From NCBI RefSeq assembly GCF_014218275.1, contig NZ_AP023213.1, positions 3,938,954 through 4,002,953 on the forward strand: a stretch of 64,000 nucleotides of DNA. Direction: 5' to 3'. The notes beneath the pieces are model-generated. The model did not search any database, had not been told where the DNA came from, and saw nothing but the letters and a program-made list of their open reading frames with translations. The translations under genes and the position numbers were made by a program. Source of the stretch: Citrifermentans bremense (GTDB lineage: Bacteria; Desulfobacterota; Desulfuromonadia; Geobacterales; Geobacteraceae). Positions 9,301 to 17,760 of the stretch are shown here, piece by piece; the first letter of the stretch is position 1; each line of letters starts with the position of its first letter.

Positions 9301-9975
9301 GTGGGCATGTTTGCTTCGACCGGCCTGGTCGTAAAACTGGTTCTTTTCCTCTTGCTCTATTTCTCCGTCGTTTCCTGGGGCATCATCTTCTACAAGCTGC
9401 TGCAGGTCTCGCGCGCCAACGGCGCCTCAGAGCGCTTCCTCGAGTTCTTCTGGAAGGCAAAGCGCTTCGACGCCATCAGCGGCCAGCTGGACCGCTTCAC
9501 GAATTCGCCGCTCACGGTGCTTTTCCAGGAAGGGTACGGGGAGCTTAAGAAGCTCCAGGAGAAGGTGGAGGAGAAGGCGGATCCCAACAGCATCAGCACC
9601 GACCTGGGGGGGATCGACAACATCGCCCGCGCCCTGCGCCGCGCCACCACCTCGGAGATCACCCGCCTGGAGAAGTACCTGACCTTCCTCGCCACGACCG
9701 GCGCCACCGCCCCCTTCATCGGCCTCTTCGGCACCGTCTGGGGGATCATGACCGCGTTCGAGAAGATAGGCCAGACCGGCTCGGCCTCGCTCGCCGTCGT
9801 CGCCCCGGGGATCGCGGAGGCGCTCATCGCCACCGCCATCGGCCTGGTGGCCGCGATTCCCGCCGTCATGGGGTACAACCACTTCCAGCACAAGATCAAG
9901 GTGCTCATCTCGGAGATGGACAGCTTCTCCACCGAGTTCCTCAACATCGTGCAGCGCAACTTCGCGGGGAGATAA
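9301..9975 (+). CDS. tolQ: Tol-Pal system protein TolQ (MotA/TolQ/ExbB proton channel)
   Basis: Inner-membrane proton-channel subunit that, with TolR, uses the proton motive force to energise TolA, which keeps the outer membrane attached during division. The 224-residue protein has one N-terminal transmembrane helix (about residues 8-30), a cytoplasmic loop, and two C-terminal helices (about 120-145 and 160-185) containing the conserved GATAPFIGLFGTVWGI region. The GTG start at 9301 has GGAGG eight bases upstream. It is the first gene of the tol cluster and is followed three bases later by tolR. Confidence 0.96.
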   Translation: MGMFASTGLVVKLVLFLLLYFSVVSWGIIFYKLLQVSRANGASERFLEFFWKAKRFDAISGQLDRFTNSPLTVLFQEGYGELKKLQEKVEEKADPNSISTDLGGIDNIARALRRATTSEITRLEKYLTFLATTGATAPFIGLFGTVWGIMTAFEKIGQTGSASLAVVAPGIAEALIATAIGLVAAIPAVMGYNHFQHKIKVLISEMDSFSTEFLNIVQRNFAGR

Positions 9976-9978
9976 GCC

Positions 9979-10398
9979 ATGGAGTTCGGCAACAGGGACA
10001 ACGGCAACCGCGGCACAATGTCGCAGATCAACGTGACGCCGTTGGTCGACGTCATGCTGGTGCTCTTGATCATCTTCATGGTCACCGCACCGATGATGCA
10101 GCAGGGGGTCCAGGTGAACCTCCCCAAGGCGGACACGAAGGCGCTTGCGCCCAAGGAGGACACGCTGGTGGTCTCTTTGGAGCAGTCGGGCAGGACCTTC
10201 ATCAATTCCTCGGAGATCTCCCAGGACCAGCTCAAAGAGAAGCTCACCTCGATGCTGGCCGGCAGGGAGAAGCGCGAGGTCTTCCTCAAGGCTGACCAGT
10301 CGGTACCCTATGGCGAGGTCGTCAAGGTGATGGCCCAGATCAAGGGGGCGGGAGTCGAGCGGCTGGGCATGGTAACGGAGTCCCCGCAGCGGCGATGA
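9979..10398 (+). CDS. tolR: Tol-Pal system protein TolR (ExbD/TolR)
   Basis: Partner of TolQ in the proton-driven motor. The 139-residue protein has a short cytoplasmic start, a single transmembrane helix (about residues 22-42) containing the proton-carrying Asp in the motif PLVDVMLVLLIIFMV, and a periplasmic ExbD/TolR domain. It lies three bases after tolQ and overlaps the start of tolA by 4 bases (ATGA), so the three are probably translationally coupled. Confidence 0.96.
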   Translation: MEFGNRDNGNRGTMSQINVTPLVDVMLVLLIIFMVTAPMMQQGVQVNLPKADTKALAPKEDTLVVSLEQSGRTFINSSEISQDQLKEKLTSMLAGREKREVFLKADQSVPYGEVVKVMAQIKGAGVERLGMVTESPQRR

Positions 10399-11165
10399 GA
10401 AAGCAGCCGACACGTCGATACCCGGGGCCGGAGGGGATGTTCGCCCTCTCCTTCGTCTGCCACCTGGTCGTGTTCCTGATCATAGCAAAGTGGCAGTTCT
10501 ACCCGGAGTTCCATCCGGACGAAACCCCCGTCACCTACGTGGACATGGTCACCCTCCCCGTCGCCTCGCCGCAGGCCGGCACGCCGGCAGCCGAGGCCGA
10601 AAAGGAGGCGGTCCCTCCCCCGCCCGCCACACCTGCCGCGCCGGCCATGGTGCAGCCGGCCGCGCCCGTCAAACCGGCCAAGCCGGCAGCCAAAGCACCT
10701 GCACCCTCCCCCACGGCCAAGAACAATCCTGCGAGCACCGCGGCCCAGGAGCAGGCCTTCAACGAACGACTGGCGAAACTGGAGCGCGTCGCCCAGGAGA
10801 AACGGCAGTCCGAGGTCCTGGAAAGGCTTCGGAAAAGGGGGAGCCAGCCAACGGGGATGCCAGGTGGGAAGGGGAGCGAGGCGGGAAGCGACTACCCCTC
10901 CTACCTCCAGTCCCGCCTGAAAGACGCACTCAAGGAAGTCATGGTATCGCAGAGCAAGTCGCCGCAGGTGATCGCAACCATCACCGTTTCGGGCGACGGC
11001 AGGATCGCCGATTACCATGTGGAAAAGGGTTCAGGTGACCCGCTTTTTGACGACGCGGTCCACCGGGCCGTGACGCTCGCCGGCAAGTCTCTGGTTCCAC
11101 CGCCCGGCGGCGCTACCTTCAAGCGCTTGTTCCGCTTCAGACCGGAAGGGGTCGGTATAAGATGA
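10395..11165 (+). CDS. tolA: TolA-like energy transducer with TonB-type C-terminal domain
   Basis: Bridges the inner-membrane TolQR motor to Pal or TolB at the outer membrane. The 256-residue protein has an N-terminal membrane anchor (about residues 16-35), a Pro/Ala/Lys-rich spacer (about 50-125), and a C-terminal TonB/TolA-like domain (about 170-256) with ITVSGDGRIADYHVEKGSG. The position between tolR and tolB supports TolA rather than TonB. Starts overlap on both sides: ATG within the tolR stop and the tolB ATG within its own stop. The spacer is much shorter than the helical domain of E. coli TolA. Confidence 0.9.
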   Translation: MRKQPTRRYPGPEGMFALSFVCHLVVFLIIAKWQFYPEFHPDETPVTYVDMVTLPVASPQAGTPAAEAEKEAVPPPPATPAAPAMVQPAAPVKPAKPAAKAPAPSPTAKNNPASTAAQEQAFNERLAKLERVAQEKRQSEVLERLRKRGSQPTGMPGGKGSEAGSDYPSYLQSRLKDALKEVMVSQSKSPQVIATITVSGDGRIADYHVEKGSGDPLFDDAVHRAVTLAGKSLVPPPGGATFKRLFRFRPEGVGIR

Positions 11166-12385
11166 GAATAATCATACTGTTGGCCTTGCTGCTCCTGGCG
11201 CCTCAAATGGCACAGGCGGCAGAGGGATACATAGACGTAACGGCCCCGGTGAGCCGCAAGCTGAAACTTTATCCTGCGCCCACCACCGGCCTCGTCGGAC
11301 AGGTGACCCCGGAGGTGTCCAGGGAGCTCTCCGAGCTGTTCGGGATGGACCTGGGGCTCGCCGGCCCGTTCGAAATCTCCGGCAACGGCGCCGACGCCGA
11401 CCTGATCCTGAAAAGCTCCTACAGCACGCAGGGGGGTAACATCACCCTGGAGTGCCGGCTGGTGGACCGGGTGCTGAACCGCGAGGTGACCGCCAAGCGC
11501 TACAGCGGCTCAGCAAAGGAGCTGCGCCGCATGGGGCATGCCTTCTCCGACGAGGTGCTGCGCGCCTTGACCGGTGAGAAAGGTCCCTTCACCGGCAAGA
11601 TCGCCTACGTGACCAAGATCTCCGGCAACAAGGAGATCTTCGTCATGGACTACGACGGGCACAACCCGCAGCGGCTCACCAACAACGGCTCCATCAACCT
11701 CAAGCCCGACTTCGCCCCCTCCGGCAAGGAGATCATCTACACCTCCTACAAGAAGGGGAACCCGGACCTGTACCGCCGCGAACTCTTCACCGGTCTCGAA
11801 GCGCGCATCTCCTCCAGGAGCGGCCTGAACGCCATGGGTGCCTACTCCCCCGACGGCAGCAGGATCGCCATGGTGATGAGTAAGGACGGCAACTCCGAGA
11901 TCTACCTGGTCTCGCGGGAAGGAAAGGAACTGGCGCGGCTCACCAACAACCACGCCATCGACGTTTCCCCGGCCTGGTCGCCCGACGGCTCCCGCATCGT
12001 CTTCGTTTCCGACCGCCTCGGCAAGCCCCAGATCTTCGTTATGGACGCCGATGGCGGCAACCAGCGCCGGCTCACCACCAACGGCGGCTACAACGTCACG
12101 CCGCGCTGGTCACCCAAGGGGGACCGGATCGTCTACGCGCGCCAGGAAGGAGGCGGGTTCCAGATTCACGCCATCAACACCGACGGCACCCAGGACACCC
12201 AGCTCACCAGCGCCGGGAGCAACGAGCACCCCCGCTTCTCCCCGGACGGCCGCTTCGTCGTCTTCAGCTCCACCCGCGACGGCGCCGAGGCGATCTACCT
12301 GATGCGCGTCGACGGGAGCAGCCAGACCAGGATCTCGCCCAACAAGGCCCAGAATTCCAGTCCCACCTGGTCGGTAAATTGGTAA
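11162..12385 (+). CDS. tolB: Tol-Pal system protein TolB (beta-propeller)
   Basis: Periplasmic protein that binds Pal and TolA. The 407 residues comprise a signal peptide (cleavage probably after AQA, residue 19), an N-terminal TolB domain (about 22-130), and a C-terminal six-bladed beta-propeller with repeated SPDGS/SPDGR blades (about 150-407). Length and order of domains are normal. The ATG overlaps the end of tolA. Confidence 0.96.
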   Translation: MRIIILLALLLLAPQMAQAAEGYIDVTAPVSRKLKLYPAPTTGLVGQVTPEVSRELSELFGMDLGLAGPFEISGNGADADLILKSSYSTQGGNITLECRLVDRVLNREVTAKRYSGSAKELRRMGHAFSDEVLRALTGEKGPFTGKIAYVTKISGNKEIFVMDYDGHNPQRLTNNGSINLKPDFAPSGKEIIYTSYKKGNPDLYRRELFTGLEARISSRSGLNAMGAYSPDGSRIAMVMSKDGNSEIYLVSREGKELARLTNNHAIDVSPAWSPDGSRIVFVSDRLGKPQIFVMDADGGNQRRLTTNGGYNVTPRWSPKGDRIVYARQEGGGFQIHAINTDGTQDTQLTSAGSNEHPRFSPDGRFVVFSSTRDGAEAIYLMRVDGSSQTRISPNKAQNSSPTWSVNW

Positions 12386-12405
12386 AGCTATCGGCATTTG
12401 AATCG

Positions 12406-12434
12406 TTGATTAACTTGTAAAAGGTGGGTATACT
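12406..12434 (+). promoter_or_regulatory. Promoter of pal
   Basis: TTGATT (12406-12411), 17-base spacer, TATACT (12429-12434), between tolB and pal. It suggests pal is also transcribed separately from tolQRAB. Confidence 0.7.
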
Positions 12435-12505
12435 TCCATTCGTTTTTTAAAGACGGCACGCTCATGAGGCGCTGCACGTATTCTATCGATAAAAGGAGTG
12501 GGATA

Positions 12506-13126
12506 ATGCGCAAGATGATTCTCGGTTCCCTGGTTGTTCTGTCTTTCGGAGCACTTCTTTCGGCCGGCTGCGCCAAAAAAGACGTCGTGAGAACAGAGGA
12601 GCCGATTTCGGCTGCCCAGCCCGCCCCAGCCCAAACGCCTTCCACCCAGACTGCGCCGATGCAGCAGGCACGGCCGGAGGCCGAATCGGGCGCAGCACAG
12701 CAGCCGATAACGGAAACCACCCCAAGCCGCGAGCCGGCGGTCGCCCAGGAAACCGCCAAAGAAGCGGGCCAGGGCACAGCGCAGGAAGTCCAGGCCGAGC
12801 TCCAGAAGGTCTACTTCAACTTCGACTCCTCCGATCTTTCGGAAGAGGCCCGCGCGAGCCTCTCGAAGAACGCCGAGTACCTGAGCCGCCAGGCCGGGGT
12901 CAAGGTGCGCATCGAGGGTAACTGCGACGAGCGCGGCTCCGACGACTACAACATGGCGCTGGGCGAAAGAAGGGCCAAATCGGCCAAGGACTACCTGGTC
13001 AACCTGGGAATCGCCTCCGACCGCCTCTCCACCATCAGCTACGGCGAAGAGAAGCCGGCCGTTCAGGGTCACGACGAGGCGGCCTGGGCCAAGAACAGAA
13101 GGGATGAATTCGTCATCGTCAAGTAA
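12506..13126 (+). CDS. pal: Peptidoglycan-associated lipoprotein Pal
   Basis: Outer-membrane lipoprotein whose OmpA-type domain binds peptidoglycan. From the ATG at 12506 (AAGGAGTG upstream) it has 206 residues. The lipobox LLSAGC puts the lipidated Cys at residue 22. A Pro/Gln/Thr-rich linker follows, and the OmpA_C domain is at about residues 100-200, with the peptidoglycan-binding region NCDERGSDDYNMALGERRA. The ORF could begin at 12464, but that start has no ribosome-binding site and would spoil the lipoprotein signal. A rho-independent terminator follows the gene. Confidence 0.96.
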   Translation: MRKMILGSLVVLSFGALLSAGCAKKDVVRTEEPISAAQPAPAQTPSTQTAPMQQARPEAESGAAQQPITETTPSREPAVAQETAKEAGQGTAQEVQAELQKVYFNFDSSDLSEEARASLSKNAEYLSRQAGVKVRIEGNCDERGSDDYNMALGERRAKSAKDYLVNLGIASDRLSTISYGEEKPAVQGHDEAAWAKNRRDEFVIVK

Positions 13127-13144
13127 CTCAAGCAGTTCCTGCCC

Positions 13145-13172
13145 AAAAGGAGCCTCAGGGCTCCTTTTTTTA
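13145..13172 (+). terminator. Rho-independent terminator after pal
   Basis: Stem AGGAGCC/GGCTCCT (13148-13154 with 13159-13165), four-base loop, followed by T-rich TTTTTTTA. The stem can be lengthened by A-T pairs. Confidence 0.9.
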
Positions 13173-13200
13173 TAGCAGAGCGGGATCACAGGAGGTTTCC

Positions 13201-14052
13201 ATGCAGGCAAAGAGAGTGGCACTGGGCTCACTGCTACTGCTCGCCTTATTCGGCTGCGCCAGCCAGGGTGAACTCGAATCGGTGCGCCGCGACTCGGACG
13301 AGATGAAGAACCGCCTCTTCACCATGGAGAAGGGGTTGAACGAGGTGCGCGCCGAGGTGAGGGAAGGGGTGGAGAAATCGCTCGCCGGTTACCGCCAGAG
13401 CCTCGAGTCGCTGCAGGCGGACATGTCGGGGTTCCAGAAGGAGATGGCGTCGATCAGGAAGGGAGGCGCCGACCTTCAGGCGACCCTGGAGAGCGCCCGG
13501 GTCGACATGCAGCTTCTGACCGGGAAGGTCGACGACGTGCGCATCCTGGCCCAGAAGCCGGCGGACGACATCGCCCTCTTGAAGGAAGACCTGACCAAGC
13601 GCCTGGCCTCCCTCGAAGAGCGGATGGCCAAGCTGGAGAAGGGGGTCGATGAGCAGGCGAAAAAGGCGGCCCAACTGCAGCAGGCGCCCGAGTACCTGTA
13701 CCAGAAGGGTTACGAGGCGATGAAGGAGGGAAACCTCCCCAAGGCGCGCGAGCTCTTCTCCAGCTTCCTGGAGCATCACCCGAAGCACAACCTCGCCGCC
13801 AACGCGCAATACTGGATCGGCGAGAGCTACTACTCCGAGAAGAGGTTCGAGGACGCGGTGCTCGAGTTCGAGAACGTGATCAAGAACTACCCGGACAAGG
13901 ACAAGGCACCCGCCGCCATGCTCAAGCAGGGGATGGCCTTCAGGGAACTGGGCGACACCAAGAGCGCCAACTACATAATGAAGAAGTTGGTGGAAGAGCA
14001 TCCCAAGTCGGAAGAGGCGAAGATCGCCAGAGAGAAGTACAAGATAAAGTGA
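13201..14052 (+). CDS. cpoB: Tol-Pal accessory protein CpoB/YbgF (lipoprotein variant)
   Basis: Coordinates peptidoglycan synthesis and outer-membrane constriction in the Tol-Pal system. The 283-residue protein has a coiled-coil N-terminal region (about residues 22-160) and three TPR repeats at the C-terminus (about 165-283). It carries a lipobox (LALFGC, Cys19), so it is probably lipid-anchored, unlike the soluble E. coli CpoB. The ATG at 13201 follows GGAGG. Although a terminator separates it from pal, its position is the usual one at the end of tol clusters. Confidence 0.9.
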   Translation: MQAKRVALGSLLLLALFGCASQGELESVRRDSDEMKNRLFTMEKGLNEVRAEVREGVEKSLAGYRQSLESLQADMSGFQKEMASIRKGGADLQATLESARVDMQLLTGKVDDVRILAQKPADDIALLKEDLTKRLASLEERMAKLEKGVDEQAKKAAQLQQAPEYLYQKGYEAMKEGNLPKARELFSSFLEHHPKHNLAANAQYWIGESYYSEKRFEDAVLEFENVIKNYPDKDKAPAAMLKQGMAFRELGDTKSANYIMKKLVEEHPKSEEAKIAREKYKIK

Positions 14053-14075
14053 CGCCCGCAGCAGCCTGACGGTAA

Positions 14076-14107
14076 CACGGCCCTCCTGCCGCAGCAGGGG
14101 GGCCGTG
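14076..14107 (+). terminator. Long hairpin after cpoB, probable terminator
   Basis: 14-bp stem CACGGCCCTCCTGC/GCAGGGGGGCCGTG with one G-U pair and loop CGCA. It is followed only by CCGTTTCTC, so the U-tract is weak. Confidence 0.6.
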
Positions 14108-14157
14108 CCGTTTCTCAAGTCATCCCATACCATTTTCCCATAGAGAAGGAGTCGCTC

Positions 14158-14346
14158 ATGTTCCTCGCCCGAGACAAAAATAACGATCTCTACCTGTTCG
14201 ACAAGCTTCCCATCAAGGGTTCAGAGTGCTGGTGGGCCGAGACCGGCGTGGACGGGACCTACCTGCGCCTCGACAAGTCTCTGTACCCTGAAATCACCTG
14301 GGAGAGCGAACCTGTAGCGGCGGAACTGGTGCTGTCGAAGGGGTAG
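14158..14346 (+). CDS. Small conserved-looking protein of unknown function
   Basis: A 62-residue open frame with a strong ribosome-binding site (AAGGAG, 7 bases upstream) and GC-rich codon use like its neighbours. The sequence is rich in aromatic and charged residues (LYLFDKLPIKG, CWWAETG) and has no signal peptide or membrane segment. It looks like a compact, possibly beta-rich domain. I do not recognise the family. It stands alone between the terminator hairpin after cpoB and a convergent hypothetical gene. Confidence 0.65.
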   Translation: MFLARDKNNDLYLFDKLPIKGSECWWAETGVDGTYLRLDKSLYPEITWESEPVAAELVLSKG

Positions 14347-14378
14347 TACGATAGGAGCTGAGGCTGGCTGCCTGAAGC

Positions 14379-14798
14379 TCAACCGAGCCGGATGGCGGGC
14401 TTGATGTTGTCGGGGGTGTAGCTCACAGCCATCGCCCACCCCTTCCCCGGTACCAGCACGGGCTGCAGCCGGCAGGCTATGTACCCGATCAGGTTGCTGG
14501 GCTCGGGTACGTCCGGGGCGATGGTGACGATGCGAAAGCCGACGAAGTCCCCCTCTTTGGGATAGGACTTCGATTCCTTCAAGGTGCAGCTCCAGAGCTT
14601 CATGGCCCCTTTCGGTCCGGCGATGCTGATCAGGAAGGAGTGTTCCCCGTCGCGCCCAAGCCCCGCGTCTTCCTCCACCAGCGCGGGGACCAATCCCCCT
14701 ATGAGGGGGGTGTAGCCGATGGAGCAGGCGTGCGCGAACGCGGAGGCGTTGTCCTCGAAGACGAGATTTTCCTGCTTTTTGCGAAACCAGTTGAACAT
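14379..14798 (-). CDS. Hypothetical protein
   Basis: 139 residues, ATG at 14798 preceded by a run of G (GGGGGGGA) as ribosome-binding site. It begins with a basic amphipathic start (MFNWFRKKQEN) and has no signal peptide or clear membrane helix. The middle reads like a small mixed alpha/beta domain. I do not recognise the family and see no catalytic motif. It is convergent with the 62-residue gene and lies downstream of tatB in the same direction, but a terminator (14907-14945) separates them. Confidence 0.75.
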   Translation of the reverse strand: MFNWFRKKQENLVFEDNASAFAHACSIGYTPLIGGLVPALVEEDAGLGRDGEHSFLISIAGPKGAMKLWSCTLKESKSYPKEGDFVGFRIVTIAPDVPEPSNLIGYIACRLQPVLVPGKGWAMAVSYTPDNIKPAIRLG

Positions 14799-14906
14799 GG
14801 GGTCCCCCCCCTTGAATGGAATGCAAGACTATACCAGTTTTTCTCCCCCTGTCGCAGCGGCAACAATCCATCGCCGCGGACTCCCGGAAAGCCGAAAGCG
14901 CAAACT

Positions 14907-14945
14907 AAAAAGGGAAAGGCGAGTTGACCCGTCTTTCCCTTTTTT
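14907..14945. terminator. Bidirectional rho-independent terminator after tatB
   Basis: Perfect 12-bp stem (AAAAAGGGAAAG, 14907-14918, with CTTTCCCTTTTT, 14933-14944). The A-run and T-run on the two sides let it work in either direction. Confidence 0.85.
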
Positions 14946-14973
14946 CTTGCAGCAGCGTGAGGTCCGAAAGAGG

Positions 14974-15306
14974 CTAGGCCGTTTTCTCCGCCTCGGCCTT
15001 GGCCTTGGCCGCCGGTGCGGCCGGCGCTGCTTCCGTCCCCTCCACCTTGACCCTCAGCTCCTCGGCGGACTTCGCCTGCTCCTCTTCCGCCTTGCGCTTC
15101 GCCTCGGCTAGCTTGGCCAGGTGCTCCTTCTCCTCTTCGGTCCTGCCGTCAGTCTCGAGGGTCTGCTTGAAGTCGTCGGTCGCCTTCTTGAACTCGGCAA
15201 GCCCTTTGCCGAGAGACTTGGCAAGGTCGGGGAGCTTCTGGGGGCCAATGACTATCAGGGCGATAACCAAAATAATGACGAGTTCAGGCATCCCTATTCC
15301 GAACAT
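14974..15306 (-). CDS. tatB: Twin-arginine translocase subunit TatB-like
   Basis: Component of the Tat pathway that exports folded proteins. From the ATG at 15306 (GAGG upstream) the protein has 110 residues: one N-terminal transmembrane helix (about 5-22), the hinge [13 protein letters not shown], an amphipathic helix, and a charged Ala/Glu/Lys-rich tail. The GPQ(K/R)LP hinge is typical of TatB; TatA usually has FG in this place. The ORF could begin upstream at 15396, but that would put 30 extra residues before the membrane helix and overlap the promoter. No tatC is seen nearby. Confidence 0.88.
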   Translation of the reverse strand: MFGIGMPELVIILVIALIVIGPQKLPDLAKSLGKGLAEFKKATDDFKQTLETDGRTEEEKEHLAKLAEAKRKAEEEQAKSAEELRVKVEGTEAAPAAPAAKAKAEAEKTA

Positions 15307-15367
15307 TCTATCTACCTCGCTTGGTTTGCGGTTTAAACACGCGCTGTACTTAGGAAAATTTGAAAAA

Positions 15368-15396
15368 ATAATAGAGGTTTTACCTTCCGGTGTCAA
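15368..15396 (-). promoter_or_regulatory. Promoter of tatB
   Basis: Minus strand TTGACA (15391-15396), 17-base spacer, TATTAT (15368-15373). This is a near-consensus sigma-70 promoter. Confidence 0.8.
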
Positions 15397-15423
15397 GCGT
15401 GCTAATCCCGACCCTTAATTGGT

Positions 15424-15452
15424 TTGACATGCACCTTAACATTGTCTACTAT
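15424..15452 (+). promoter_or_regulatory. Promoter of nadA
   Basis: TTGACA (15424-15429), 17-base spacer, TACTAT (15447-15452), about 55 bases upstream of the nadA start. Confidence 0.75.
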
Positions 15453-15506
15453 CGCTCCTGTTTACCATATGTATTACCCAACGAACTGGTTTTGGTGGTG
15501 ACGAAC

Positions 15507-16421
15507 ATGACGCAGGAATCTTTAAAAGCCGATATTAAAGCGCTTCTGAAAGAGCGCAAAGCAGTACTTCTCGCGCACAACTACATGCGCGACGAGGTGC
15601 AGGAGATAGCAGACATAACCGGCGACTCGCTGGCTCTTTCCATAGAAGCGGCCAAGACCGATGCGGAGGTAATCGTATTCTGCGGCGTCCACTTCATGGC
15701 GGAATCCGCCTCCATCCTGGCGCCTGAAAAAACGGTGCTCCTCCCCCGCCTCGACGCGGGATGCCCCATGGCCGACATGGTTTCGGTCGAGGCCCTGAAG
15801 GAGATGAAAGCGAAGCTTCCCGGCGTGCCGGTGGTCACCTACGTGAACTCCTCCGCGGCGGTCAAGGCAGAGAGCGACATCTGCTGCACCTCCGCGAACG
15901 CGGTGAAGGTGGTCCAGTCGATGAGCGAAAAGGAGATCATCTTCGCCCCGGACCGAAACCTCGGTAGCTACATAGCCCGCTTCACCGACAAGAAGTTCCA
16001 CCTCTGGGAAGGGTACTGCCCGACCCACGAGCGGCTCAGGCCCGAGGTGGTCAAGGAGCTGAAAGCGGCGAACCCCGACGCACCATTTGTCTGCCATCCC
16101 GAATGCAACCCGAAGGTGGTCGAGCTGGCGGACCACGTCTGCTCCACCACCGGGATGTACGACTACTGCAAGAAGAGCAGCGCCAAGCGCTTCATCATCG
16201 GCACCGAGGCGGGGATCTTGTGGCGGCTTAAGCGCGAGAACCCGGACAAGGAATTCATCCTCGCCTCCCCGGCGCTCATCTGCCCCAACATGAAGCTCAC
16301 CTCCCTGGAGGACGTCTTCGAGGCGCTGCAGCAGATGAAGCCCGTGGTCAAGGTCCCGGAAGAGATCCGCATCCCGGCCAAGCGCGCCCTGGACCGGATG
16401 CTCGCCATCCCCAGGGACTAG
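15507..16421 (+). CDS. nadA: Quinolinate synthase NadA
   Basis: Condenses iminoaspartate with dihydroxyacetone phosphate to quinolinate in NAD synthesis, using a [4Fe-4S] cluster. The 304-residue protein has conserved family blocks: [14 protein letters not shown] near the start, [11 protein letters not shown] (first cluster Cys), [29 protein letters not shown] and the glutamate-rich [10 protein letters not shown]. The start is the ATG at 15507 with GGTGGTGA upstream; an upstream in-frame extension to 15390 would run through the promoter and is rejected. No nadB or nadC is found next to it. Confidence 0.96.
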   Translation: MTQESLKADIKALLKERKAVLLAHNYMRDEVQEIADITGDSLALSIEAAKTDAEVIVFCGVHFMAESASILAPEKTVLLPRLDAGCPMADMVSVEALKEMKAKLPGVPVVTYVNSSAAVKAESDICCTSANAVKVVQSMSEKEIIFAPDRNLGSYIARFTDKKFHLWEGYCPTHERLRPEVVKELKAANPDAPFVCHPECNPKVVELADHVCSTTGMYDYCKKSSAKRFIIGTEAGILWRLKRENPDKEFILASPALICPNMKLTSLEDVFEALQQMKPVVKVPEEIRIPAKRALDRMLAIPRD

Positions 16422-16469
16422 GCTGCAACCCGGAGAAGCACCGGAACGCACAAGCGACAGGAGGCCATC

Positions 16470-17003
16470 ATGATCCGACCGTTCAAGGGTATCGCCCCGA
16501 AGATAGATCCTTCCGCGTTCATCGCCGAGACCGCCGTCATCATCGGCGAGGTCAGCATCGGCAAGGAAGCGAGCATCTGGTACAACTGCGTGGTGCGCGG
16601 CGACGTCAACTTCATCAGCATCGGGGACCGGACCAACATCCAGGACCTCTCCATGCTGCACGTAACGCACAAGAAGAACCCGGAAGACCCCGGGGCGCCG
16701 CTTGTCATCGGCAACGACGTCACCGTCGGCCACAGCGTTACCCTGCACGGCTGCACCATCGAGGACGGCGCCTTCGTCGGGATGCAGGCGATCATCATGG
16801 ACAAGGTCGTGGTCGGCAAGGGGGCCCTCGTCGGCGCGCGCGCCCTGGTCACCGAGGGGACCGTCATCCCGCCGGGCACGCTCTGGGTCGGCTCCCCCGC
16901 AAAGTACAAGCGCGACCTGACCGAGAGCGAGATCGCCTGGCTCTCCCGCTCCGCGGGGAACTACGTCAGGTACTCCCGCGAGTTCATGGAAGAACTCGGT
17001 TAG
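16470..17003 (+). CDS. Gamma-class carbonic anhydrase family protein (left-handed beta-helix)
   Basis: 177 residues made of hexapeptide repeats that form a left-handed beta-helix, with a C-terminal helix. The zinc-binding histidines of the gamma class are visible: one in MLHVTH (near residue 65) and two in VGHSVTLHG (near residues 87 and 92). It is similar to YrdA/PaaY-type proteins, some of which have carbonic anhydrase activity and some of which do not; the acidic loop of the Cam archetype is absent. The ATG follows AGGAGG. It sits between nadA and the glycosylase gene, all plus strand with short gaps, so it may be co-transcribed. Confidence 0.88.
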   Translation: MIRPFKGIAPKIDPSAFIAETAVIIGEVSIGKEASIWYNCVVRGDVNFISIGDRTNIQDLSMLHVTHKKNPEDPGAPLVIGNDVTVGHSVTLHGCTIEDGAFVGMQAIIMDKVVVGKGALVGARALVTEGTVIPPGTLWVGSPAKYKRDLTESEIAWLSRSAGNYVRYSREFMEELG

Positions 17004-17042
17004 GGGTCGAGCCGCCGGCCTCCCGGCGCAAGCAAGGAATCC

Positions 17043-17729
17043 GTGAAAGGAATGCTGGACAAGGAACAGACGCAAACGGCGCTCATGGAGCTCTTCGAGA
17101 CGCTCCTTAGCCGCTACGGCGCGCTCAACTGGTGGCCCGCCGACACCCCATTCGAGGTCTGCGTCGGCGCCATCCTGACCCAGAACACCAACTGGGGTAA
17201 CGTCGAAAAAGTAATAGTGAACCTGAAACGAGAGGGGCTCCTCTCGGTGCAGGCGCTCCGGGAGATCGATGAGGAGCGACTGGCCGAGTTGATACGCCCC
17301 TCTGGCTTTTTCAACGTTAAGAGCGCGCGGCTGAAGGAGTTCGTCGTCTGGATTTTGCAGCGCCACGGCTCGCTGGAGGCGATGTTCGGGGGGGACTGGA
17401 GGCTTCTGAGGGAAGAACTCTGCGCCGTGCGGGGGATCGGGCCTGAGACCTGCGACTCCATCCTCCTCTACGCGGGGGAGAAGCCCTCCTTCGTGGTCGA
17501 CGCCTACACCAGGCGCCTGTTCTCAAGGCTAGGGCTCGTGCGCGAGACGGACGACTACCACCGGGTGCGCGCCCTTTTCATGGACCACCTCCCCGCCGAG
17601 GTCCCCCTTTTCAACGAGTACCACGCCCTGATCGTGGAGCAGTGCAAGCGGCACTGCCGCAAGAAGCCCTCCTGCGAAGGGTGCCCCCTCTCCCACTTTT
17701 GCACCCTCCCCGCGGCAGGCGCTCCCTGA
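17043..17729 (+). CDS. Endonuclease III-like DNA glycosylase (HhH-GPD, [4Fe-4S])
   Basis: 228 residues of the HhH-GPD superfamily of base-excision repair glycosylases. The helix-hairpin-helix (GIGPETCDSIL, near residue 133) is followed by the catalytic Asp in VVDAYTRRL. The C-terminus has a cysteine cluster (CRKKPSCEGCPLSHFC), probably binding [4Fe-4S]. The hairpin lacks the catalytic Lys of bifunctional EndoIII (Glu-Thr stands there), so this is likely a monofunctional glycosylase without lyase activity, as in the COG2231/MagIII-like group; the damaged base is unknown. GTG at 17043 is preferred (AAGGAA upstream); the ATG at 17052 is too close to its GGA. Confidence 0.85.
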   Translation: MKGMLDKEQTQTALMELFETLLSRYGALNWWPADTPFEVCVGAILTQNTNWGNVEKVIVNLKREGLLSVQALREIDEERLAELIRPSGFFNVKSARLKEFVVWILQRHGSLEAMFGGDWRLLREELCAVRGIGPETCDSILLYAGEKPSFVVDAYTRRLFSRLGLVRETDDYHRVRALFMDHLPAEVPLFNEYHALIVEQCKRHCRKKPSCEGCPLSHFCTLPAAGAP

Positions 17730-17760
17730 TCCTTACCACATAGCCACAGGACCTAAATAG

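Noticed and set aside
15522..17366. 614-residue minus-strand ORF opposite nadA, the carbonic anhydrase and the glycosylase gene
   Set aside because: It spans three well-supported plus-strand genes and shows no recognisable domain.
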